From Cristatella mucedo (lineage: Eukaryota > Bryozoa > Phylactolaemata > Cristatellidae), in the NCBI GenBank assembly GCA_009760855.2, contig WPIO01000027.1:1-56000 (forward strand): a stretch of DNA of 56,000 nucleotides. The letters are read 5' to 3'. The notes beneath the pieces were generated by a model, which saw only the letters and a list, made by a program, of their open reading frames with translations, was not told the DNA's origin and did not search any database. The translations under genes were made by a program, and so were the position numbers. This document shows positions 48,492 through 56,000 of the stretch, piece by piece; position 1 is the first letter of the stretch, and each line of letters starts with the position of its first letter.

Positions 48492-48975
48492 CACTTGATA
48501 AAGTGCCCTCAGAGAACTTAATCTCTTTCTAGGCGCTTTACATTTGCTGCAAAGTGAAATGCAATTGAATGGTAAGTAAAATCATGCTTGAAAAACAAAC
48601 AAAATTAATAATATGGTTAGGGGTTACATGCTCTGGGTCAGCATGCAAATGTGGTTAGTGGCAGCATGCACAATGTCAGCACGCATAAGCACATCAAGGA
48701 TGAATCACAGGGACCCACTAAATGCTGTCCTAAAAAGGTGTGTTTTTAAGTTCCTTTTAAATGTGGTCAGGTCAGGGGATGTTCTGACGCAGGTCGGGAG
48801 GGAGTTCCAGGCTTTGGGAGCATACGAACTAAATGCACGGTCTCCAAAGGATTTAAGATTTGTACGAGGTATTTGTAGACTGTTGGATTCTGAAAAGCGG
48901 GTGGTACGATGCTTGGCCTGATGCGGTAGTATATCTGAGAGATAGGCTGGAGCGATAGAATGAAGGGACCTAAAA
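48452..48975 (-). mobile_element. CR1/L2-like LINE fragment (family 1)
   Basis: The plus strand starts with (TAA)n at 48,459-48,490, then gcacttgataaagtgccctcagagaacttaatctctttctaggcgctttacatttgctgc. The minus strand encodes HSIAPAYLSDILPHQAKHRT, TNLKSFGDRAFSSYAPKAWN and FKRNLKTHLFRTAFSGS. It is one of the least damaged family-1 ends. It breaks off abruptly at about 48,975. Confidence 0.88.
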
Positions 48976-49110
48976 GTGCTCCCAAAGCCTGGAACAAGCT
49001 CCCAAGTAACATCGCGACAAGCTCTAACTTTATGACACCGCAAAAACTAGCTACAAACGCATCTTTTTCTCGCATTAATTGCTCCGACGGGTGAGTTTTT
49101 GTTTGTGCTC
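48976..49110 (+). mobile_element. LINE fragment (probably family 2), opposite orientation
   Basis: The plus strand reads PKAWNKLPSNIATSSNF in frame, the APK.WN.LP block of a second LINE. It directly abuts the minus-strand family-1 copy, so the two fragments face each other 5' end to 5' end. Confidence 0.6.
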
Positions 49111-50985
49111 ATCGGCGCGTTGTCAACGTGCATGTTATCACGGACCAACTGACACGCTTTCTTTCCGTCTTACGTAAAGTTGTACCCAGGCTAGGTTCGG
49201 TTGGCTGGGACAGGACGGCTGTAATGTTTTAAGGGTCACCGGCTAGGCTTGGGTCTGACCTATGGCATGGCCGGATGTGCAGCGACGAGAGGTCACCGGG
49301 GTTTTGGGGTAGGAGCAGTTCGCCGAGTAAGTCGTAGTGTTGGGGGCTCCCGGTCTCGCCGAGTTATACACCTGGATGGTTGCAGGCGTGCTCCGGCGAT
49401 GCGCCCACGCACTCGAGGCAAATGAGTGCCCAAGGCCCGAGCGGAGCTGGCTAGCACGCTCGCTGTTGTGACTTCTATATTCCGAGTTCCCCCTGTAGCG
49501 AATTCGTGGCCCCCCAGCGAGTTGTCAACTCCGACTAGCCAAGCAGTTACTCAGCTAGCCGGATCTTTTATGGCGTATGCTCGTACTGTTGGAACGGGGT
49601 CGGTACAATGGCGGGACTGCGGAAGCCGACTGACCAGCTAACACGTTTGTTCGCGCTTGCTTCGTCATCTTGCTCCATTTAGTGTACTTGTATGTATACT
49701 TGACCCTCCCTGTAGACTTGTTTAGTCCCCCTGTTGTTGCTGACGCATGCGATATCATAAAGAAGTCGAAGCTGACGGCCGCTCGTCTTACCCTAGCTCA
49801 GCGGCGTGGCGAGCGGCCGAGTGGCCGGAGTATGGCGGGGTTTGGCGGGAATTAGCCTCTGACCCCTGGAACTTGGCTACAAAGTGTCTTAAAAAAGGTT
49901 GTAGTTCTCTTAAAAATCTAACGACAGTTTTTAATACTGTAACTATTATCAGATAGTAGCTTAGCTAATACTTTTTTTTTAAGACGTCTATGCCATCGCT
50001 GAGACAATGAATAGGTCAGCTCTCTCACCAGCCTACCCTGTCATCTGCACAGAGCTGCATCAGCATACATTTATCTTAGCTCTATCGTGCCGTCAACACC
50101 ACCACCAACTTCTCCCCACCCTCAAACGATCTAGAATGTTAATTACTGAGATATACTGTTTAACCTTGACAAACATCTGTCTTACAATCTGGATTCAGTT
50201 TCGGATAAGGCTAAGACCTACTGTTCAGTAGTCTTGTTTTCAATCTTTTCCACCTCTAAACCCTGGATGAAAAGGTTACATACCCACCACTAAAGGCATT
50301 CAAAGCTGGGTACTTCATTGTCTTAGAGTGCCAGCTCTGCTGTCTCCGTTGCATGCGAAAGTTTTTCTTTGCCATGTTATTCACTTGTGACTGAGAAAAC
50401 GTCCCAACATCCTAAAAATTCGTTTTCTCTCGGTGCCGATGGCAGTGCCTTTTAGGGACCTACCAATATTACTGCCTTAGGCCTTGAGCCAGCCTTGCTA
50501 AAGTGTCGTGCCTACCCGTGCAATTATGGAGCTCAGCACTTACCATCCAATAAAGCTACGAGTTTTCTTATGCTAACCATGTAATTCAAGGCATCGGCAT
50601 TATGTAAGCCACTATCGTACTATTTTCGGTTAATAACCTCCAAATAACAAAAATCCCCCAATTAAATCTCGCCACTGCTCTGTATAAACATGTGCACTAT
50701 CGGAGTTTTTTCATAATTTGTACCACCAATTGGTTCACAGCTTCAGTGAATTTAAGAAAGCCAAGTGCCTTCCAGCTATAGCTTGTTAAACAGATGAGCT
50801 TCACGGTTGCGAATACACAGAATTACTAATAGATTGTTTCTCTATTTCCCAGTGCAGTAATGCTATTAAGTGATAGCATCACTGTTTTTTATTTCAGACC
50901 AGAAAGATAGATAGCGAAAATGTGCTTGTCATTAGGAAGGAATAGATGCTCTACGATTATCTATTGGTTCGCATATTTAATATGT
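49111..50985. other. Long stretch, nothing firmly recognised
   Basis: GC-richer from 49,180 to 49,860, AT-rich after. Several short frames, none with a motif or convincing splice sites. Confidence 0.35.
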
Positions 50986-50987
50986 AA

Positions 50988-51122
50988 TTCATTTGTATAG
51001 CGCCCTAAGAGAACTTAATCTCTATTTAGGCGCTTCACATGTGCCTCCGGACTCAAGCCCACGACCTCAGCCAGACCTTGGTTGGGGCGAGCACCTTAAC
51101 CACTGGACCACACCAGCTCGGT
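50988..51122 (-). mobile_element. SINE with LINE-derived tail (family 2)
   Basis: The plus strand has atttgtatagcgccctaagagaacttaatctctatttaggcgcttcac, then gcctccggactcaagcccacgacctcagcc, and gcgagcaccttaaccactggaccacaccagctcg. This is a full-length-looking copy, near identical in layout to 41,104-41,240. Confidence 0.87.
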
Positions 51123-51240
51123 ACTTAGTTTTAGATACAAGACCCTAGAAATGAAATCATGTCAATGGAGCAGTAACTCTAAATTCTAAGCCAATACGGC
51201 AGAAGCTTGCTGACCAGCACGATGATTTCACTTCAGGCGT

Positions 51241-51310
51241 CGTAATAATAACAAATTTGTGATAGCGCGCTCAGAGAACTCACTTTATCTATTCTGTGAA
51301 GGAAACATGT
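51241..51310 (-). mobile_element. CR1/L2-like LINE 3' end (family 1), short
   Basis: aataataacaaatttgtgatagcgcgctcagagaactcactttatc matches the terminal ~60 bases of the family in reverse complement. Confidence 0.65.
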
Positions 51311-51416
51311 CGTAAAAAATGACATTTTTCGTTTATGTTCAGCTGGTCATACGGCTCTTGTCTTTACTAAAAAATCAAAAGCTAGTGTTCACTAAGTAAA
51401 CAACTCTGAGAAGTCG

Positions 51417-51421
51417 ATATA

Positions 51422-51473
<52 letters not shown>

Positions 51474-51487
51474 TGTATGTATGTATA
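51417..51487. repeat. (AT)n microsatellite with (TATG)n end
   Basis: AT run then gaatgtatgtatgtata. Confidence 0.95.
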
Positions 51488-51924
51488 AATCAAAGTTTGT
51501 TTAGAAGTACGGCTGCTAAAGGATCTAACAATAGGAATCGTCTGCCCCATCTATAGCTCTCGGCTTGCACGCTTTTTCACCAGGCTACTTTGTAGAAACA
51601 GCACTAGCAGTCTTCAGGCGAAAGCCAAGCCTCGAGCATATCAACGTTCAGCACACAAGAGGATGTGCTGGCGGTGCCAATGCCGAACCTCCAGATCAAT
51701 GCTACAACTTCAGCGTGAACACGCTAATCGGACATGGTACCATAACTTTACCGAGATGCTGCCGATCTCTGTCTGAGTCTGGGATTTATACATAGGCCGA
51801 GACGTATATATAAAATAGTGCTGTCGTCGTGCATTGCCCAATTGCAGCGGTTCTTTCGTAGCAACGTCTGCAGCTACCGTCAATACCATTGATCGCCAAG
51901 AGCTTCTTTAATAGGTTTGTGAGA

Positions 51925-52440
51925 CAACTTTTTTTCTCCGAGCTTTTTCACTGGCTTTCAATCAAGCGTCGAATCAATGTCCAGCTCCACAGTCTGGCTT
52001 GCATGTCGCTTCACTCGCCGGCCTATCCTACCTCCTGGCTCCCTCCGCCCACACAAGTGTACTTTCGCACCTCCTGCTTGTCAGCATCTATCGGGTCATC
52101 TTACTGCCTCTATTGCAAAATTAAACTCTTTTAGTGATCGAGACTTAGGGCTCGTATTAAACAAAAGTTGGCTGGAACTCGCTTCCGGGTACGGTCACTA
52201 GCTCCAACGATCTTGCATCTTTTGAGTCTCAGCCATCGGGCGCAGCATGCGTTTAGGCCAGCTTTCCCTTCGCCCCTTCATAAAATCGTCTCTCCTTATT
52301 CGGGGTGTATTTTGCGTTCGTATCTTTACGCGATTCTGTGAATGCTACTGGCTAGAGGTCCTGATAACCGGTCGCCATTAATGTCTTTACGTTTGCTTTA
52401 GCATGCTGGTCTAAGAGTAATACTTGTTTGCTTTTAAATT
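51925..52440 (+). mobile_element. CR1/L2-like LINE fragment (family 2)
   Basis: Degenerate plus-strand pieces FHWLSIKRRINVQLHSL, LHSPAYPTSWLPPPTQ and DRDLGLVLNKSWLELASG follow the LHWLPIK..R / LAPAYLSDLL / GDRAFS..APKLWN.LP order. The 3' UTR ctactggctagaggtcctgataaccggtcgcc matches 46,480-46,510. Confidence 0.7.
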
Positions 52441-52455
52441 TCCACACAAAGTAGG

Positions 52456-52767
52456 CTATTTCGAAGCATTGATGTCAGTAGCCAGTGTCCTCAGGCGAGC
52501 CTTTAAAGTATAGGGTGAAGCGGAATCTGCGGCTACTTTTTTTGACGATTTACACCCTCTTTCTTTCTCGCCGGAAAAATCGTCTAGCACTATTTGGGCT
52601 TTCTTTTCAAGCACGTGACTGACAGCTGTACCTGCTTTGATCCCTCCTAGCCTGCTAGTAACTCTCAGCAGCCTCAGCAGCTTATTCTGCAAACTCGGAC
52701 GATGGGTAACTTTCTCAAATTGAATGACGAAGGGCCAATTTACGAATGTCGGAAAACCTTGCTTCTC
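52456..52767 (-). CDS. Candidate terminal exon, unidentified
   Basis: A minus-strand frame stays open for about 103 codons to a TAG. It encodes KQGFPTFVNWPFVIQFEK, HRPSLQNKLLRLLRVTSRLG and AVSHVLEKKAQIVLDDFSGE, then a Lys/Ser-rich end (TLKARLRTLATDINASK). Composition and residue mix look like a real protein, unlike most frames here. Possible acceptors are ttctgagag| at about 52,768 or gtttgcag| at 52,686. It could be a host exon or a piece of an unrecognised transposon. It lies directly beside an antisense LINE fragment. Confidence 0.3.
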   Translation of the reverse strand, partial: EKQGFPTFVNWPFVIQFEKVTHRPSLQNKLLRLLRVTSRLGGIKAGTAVSHVLEKKAQIVLDDFSGEKERGCKSSKKVAADSASPYTLKARLRTLATDINASK

Positions 52768-53262
52768 TCAGAAACTAGAAAACCTGTGCTTAGAAATTGC
52801 CAACATACACCATGTAGCCTCTAGATGAAATATGAGTGCAGCACCCCGAAATGATCATTCGCTTGATGTCCATATCCACTCCGCAGTAAAGTCTACCTAT
52901 TCGTGTTACATGATGTTGCACACATTTAGATGCGCTGAAAATGGAGCCGCATAAATAATACTTACATAAGGTTAGCCCAACTAAGTTGGCCAATGCACTT
53001 TGGAGATCTGGTATACATTTCCTAGCAGCTCTCACTGTGAACCTATGCCTGCAGCTGCAATAGGGTGCTCACAATGAATGCAAAACTTTACCGCTATGCA
53101 TGCTTGTCACCCAACTGCTGCATAACTAGTGCCCTATTGAGCCCTGTGAAGGCCTAAGGTGCTACAATTTCTTGGCCACTTTGAAAATTATCTCCTTATC
53201 TCTTCTGCTGATCTGTGCCCTCTAGATATTAGGTATTAAGCAGTTTTGCTCTCAGTTATTCA
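52768..53262. other. Spacer, nothing recognised
   Basis: No motif or repeat identified. Confidence 0.35.
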
Positions 53263-53560
53263 GCATAATAATAATAATAATAATAATATTGCACTTGATA
53301 AAGCGCCCTCAGAGAACTTAATCTCTTTCTAGGCGCTTTACATTTGCTGCAAAGTGATATGCAATAGAATAGTAAGTAAAATCATGCTTGAAAAACAAAC
53401 AAAATGAATAATATGGTTAGGGGTGACATGCACAGGGTCAGCATGCAAATGTGGTTAGTGGCAGCATGCACAGTGTCAGCACGCACAAGCACATCAAGGA
53501 CGAATCACGGGGATCCACTAAATGCTGTCCTAAATAGGTGTGTCTTTCTAATAGAGCACG
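53263..53560 (-). mobile_element. CR1/L2-like LINE fragment (family 1), 3' UTR
   Basis: (TAA)n, then gcacttgataaagcgccctcagagaacttaatctctttctaggcgctttacatttgctgcaaagtgatatgcaatag. Very similar to 48,459-48,740, including the ggttaggggtgacatgcacagggtcagcatgcaaatgtgg part. Confidence 0.88.
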
Positions 53561-53904
53561 TGATTGCTATATATGTCCCTAAATAAAGCAAGACTAATCT
53601 CCTTCACGTTTGTTGTGTCATGCCACTGTAGCTACTTAGTTAAGGGTGGCCCAATGTGCAGCTGGTAATAATAACTGCCTCTCTAACCAGTGCTGTCACG
53701 GGCATTATTTTTTAATTACCAGATATCGCACTAGACCATTAAAGATATGCAGCTGGTCAGAGCATTTGCATTCAATTATCACGTCACTTGCCAGGAATCT
53801 TGTCATTTATTAAATTCAAATGTCTACTGATATCAGAAAATACGTGCATTTATAAATGTTGAAAATGAATAGTCTCAGCATCTAACACGAGAGTGAAAGC
53901 GAAG

Positions 53905-54075
53905 GCATGGCCCAGGGGTCAAGATGCTTGCCTTTGATGACTGAGGTTAGGGTGTTAGGGTGGTCGCCTTTGAAGACCCAGGTGATGGGCTCGAGCGCTG
54001 CGGCATATGTGAAGCACCAGTATAGAGATTCAGTTCTCTCACTACGCTAAACAAATGAACTATTATTATTATTTA
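53905..54075 (+). mobile_element. SINE with LINE-derived tail (family 2)
   Basis: ggcccaggggtcaagatgcttgcc (A-box half, duplicated in part), gatgggctcgagcgctgcggcatatgtgaagcacc (B box), then agtatagagattcagttctctcactacgctaaacaaatgaac and (TTA)n. Confidence 0.8.
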
Positions 54076-54586
54076 TGTATCAGTATGACTCTGCACGCTT
54101 ATCTTGGTTTTATAGGGTGTCTTTGCATGTTTATACCCAGTAGCAACCATCGCAAACATGATATGATCAGCCAGTTACCCAATCGTCACACAAGCCACTG
54201 GGTACTACATAAGAGTGTAATCCAAATTAACTCAATTGTAGTTCATTGTCGGATCATTCCAGATTCTTCCAACAGGCATGGGGCATCAACAAGCACGCCA
54301 TCCACTGATTTGAGTTAGATTGCAGTTTTTTCTTGAGGCATGTCATTTGATTACGCCTGTAGTGTGGAAGCTACTCAGACAATTCCATCGTTATCAAAGA
54401 GCTTCTCTTAAGAGGTTGCAGGTCTTGAACTGAACCACACCAGAATACTTGCTGTGCATGTTCAGTTTTATTGCTCATGACGCTGCCCTAACTAGATTGC
54501 TGGACGAATTCGGGAAAAGAGCAAATGCTGGCTTCCCTTTCGAGACCATTGATCTCATTCGATTGGCTTCGGCAGCGCTACGATTG

Positions 54587-54730
54587 CTTAATAATAATAA
54601 TACATTTGATGAAGCGCCGACATAGAGCTCAATCTCTATCTAGGCGCTTTACATTTGCTGCAAAGGAAGCACGATCGAACGGTTAGTGATAGCATGCTCG
54701 ATAAACAACAAAAATAACATGGTTAGGCTT
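54587..54730 (-). mobile_element. CR1/L2-like LINE 3' end (family 1)
   Basis: ataataataatacatttgatgaagcgccgacatagagctcaatctctatctaggcgctttacatttgctgcaaaggaagcacgatcgaacggttagtg is the family 3' UTR in reverse complement. Confidence 0.85.
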
Positions 54731-55589
54731 ATAAACATTCCTAAGCGTATGCTGCCTCTTGAAGCGTTCTCAATCCTCTGAAAGTGTGAGTCTTGCAATC
54801 TGAAAATACCTACAAAGGTACGTCATATCTCATTGCTTGCAGAAACATCTGACTGAGAAGCATGAGTTCTTAGAAACAGGTGACTAAGAAGTAACTTCTC
54901 TGTGGATTGTGGATTCCCGGTCAGCTACAATTGTAGTATCTGGTAACACCGAAAACGCCGGTACATTTATAATTCTGCTGTACCCGTGAGTTTAAATGTA
55001 TTCTCTTTTTTAAATGTTCACAACACCCGAATCGCTTGCGGAATTAAACAGCCTATGCAAGTCTTCCAACCATTTAGCGCCTAAACAGAGTTAATCTCGC
55101 CTGCCTTCTCCTTATTTCTGTCAGTAAAAAGAAAATCGGTCAAAGCCTGGCGTCCAGGTGGCAATGCAAAGCCAGTTATTTAGTACAGGTTGTGTTTATT
55201 TAATTCGACCAAGAGAAAGAATGTGCACATACTCGAAATCAGTTTGTGGCCAAAGGCGTGCAGTAGGCACACGCATTCTTATTTTCCATCATTCATGTGT
55301 CAGCACCGGTTTAGATGAATTTCGTTTGAGTTAATGCTCTGGCTCGTAGGCACGTCATGGAATGCGGTCGATATGCCTGCATTCTGCAAGCTATAAATGT
55401 CCTTCGTGCATTCAATCATCATCACTGCCAGCTAGCATAAAGGGCCGTGTGCCTTTAAGCTCTAACTATACATTGTTCAGTGGCCTAACCTAAACAGTTG
55501 GGGGTCATTGGCAAGAGTGAAACCTGTAACCCAGCCTGAACAGCTGCCAGTCACTGTTGCCTTCGCTAAGCTGCACGGCTTCCCAGTGG
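54731..55589. other. Spacer, nothing recognised
   Basis: No open frame with motif and no repeat tail. Confidence 0.35.
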
Positions 55590-55865
55590 CTGCTTCTGAA
55601 CATGGCAGGGTCGATATTTATATTGCAACACACTACCAACTGCTAGCCACTTCTGCTTACTGCCCGTAGGTCACGATTGGTCACGAGCGTCTAGTTTGCT
55701 TTACCATGCTGTCCCAAGCATGGGATTCGGCTGCTTTTGCATGCTTGATACCACGCGTGGCAAAGAAGCTTAGGTGGTGGTTCTCTTGCAGGGAGTTGTA
55801 CTGCACTTGGCTAGAGTTTAAAGTTTTATGGGGCTATACATGCGACCTATTATTATTATGTTAGG
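55590..55865 (+). mobile_element. LINE 3' UTR fragment (family 2)
   Basis: tgcatgcttgataccacgcgtggcaaagaagcttaggtggtggttctcttgcagggagttgtactgcacttggctagag..gggctatacatgcgacctattattattat matches 46,580-46,685. Ends in the same ATT-type tail. Confidence 0.75.
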
Positions 55866-56000
55866 TAATATATTTCAGTCTATTTTTTGTCCTTGGATAC
55901 AAAGTGTGTTCTCCTTATCCCTCATGCCCAGAATAAATAAAAATAGTTACTGTTCAACAAAAGATTTCTTTTTGTGGTCAGGACGATGACAGTTTGAAGT

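Noticed and set aside
51805-51815. Strong TATA-like box tatatataaaa
   Set aside because: AT-rich neighbourhood, no exon or small RNA gene structure follows; the next recognisable thing is a truncated LINE.

Overview
This is eukaryotic nuclear DNA from an animal. It has very low gene density, GT-AG introns several kilobases long, many simple-sequence tracts, tRNA-derived SINEs and dozens of decayed retrotransposon pieces. The mix (R2-like LINEs, CR1/L2-like LINEs with TTATTATT tails, SINEs borrowing a LINE tail, a secreted two-immunoglobulin-domain protein) points to an invertebrate, perhaps a mollusc or other lophotrochozoan. That placement is an inference. There are no operons, CRISPR arrays, rRNA genes or convincing free-standing tRNA genes. 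Almost every open reading frame above 60 codons is chance, repeat-derived or low-complexity.

The one gene that can be reconstructed is on the minus strand and spans about 36,478 to 20,870. Five exons splice in compatible phases: signal peptide 36,478-36,424; first Ig domain 34,852-34,628 plus 29,617-29,525; second Ig domain 22,960-22,767 plus the start of 21,567-21,208, which also encodes a cysteine-containing C-terminal tail. Exon lengths 55+225+93+194+360 give 927 nt, a 308-residue protein. A TATA-like box lies upstream and an AATAAA about 320 nt past the stop. A possible alternative membrane-anchor/tail exon (about 26,427-26,145) and a possible alternative first exon (36,816-36,771) sit in or next to this gene. 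Its introns are packed with transposon debris.

Left part (1-18,461): a 5,037-bp block is present twice, at 1-5,037 and 13,425-18,461, in the same orientation. Each copy carries the same decayed R2-like retrotransposon plus flanking DNA. Between the copies are LINE fragments, a pogo/Tigger-like transposase remnant (7,490-7,915) and a decayed minisatellite of roughly 45-bp units (10,690-11,735). Middle part (18,462-36,980): LINEs, SINEs, the Ig gene, two degenerate copies of a repeated protein family with an ERFHQDI-like motif, and large CT and TG microsatellites flanking a third R2-like fragment. Right part (37,000-56,000): repeats, a third ERFHQDI-family relic, two LINE families, several SINEs, and three weaker candidate exon sets (43,138-43,500; 44,528-45,034; 52,456-52,767), all minus strand and unidentified.

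Transposon boundaries are by eye, usually good to a few tens of bases. Family assignments come from motif recognition, not from a search.
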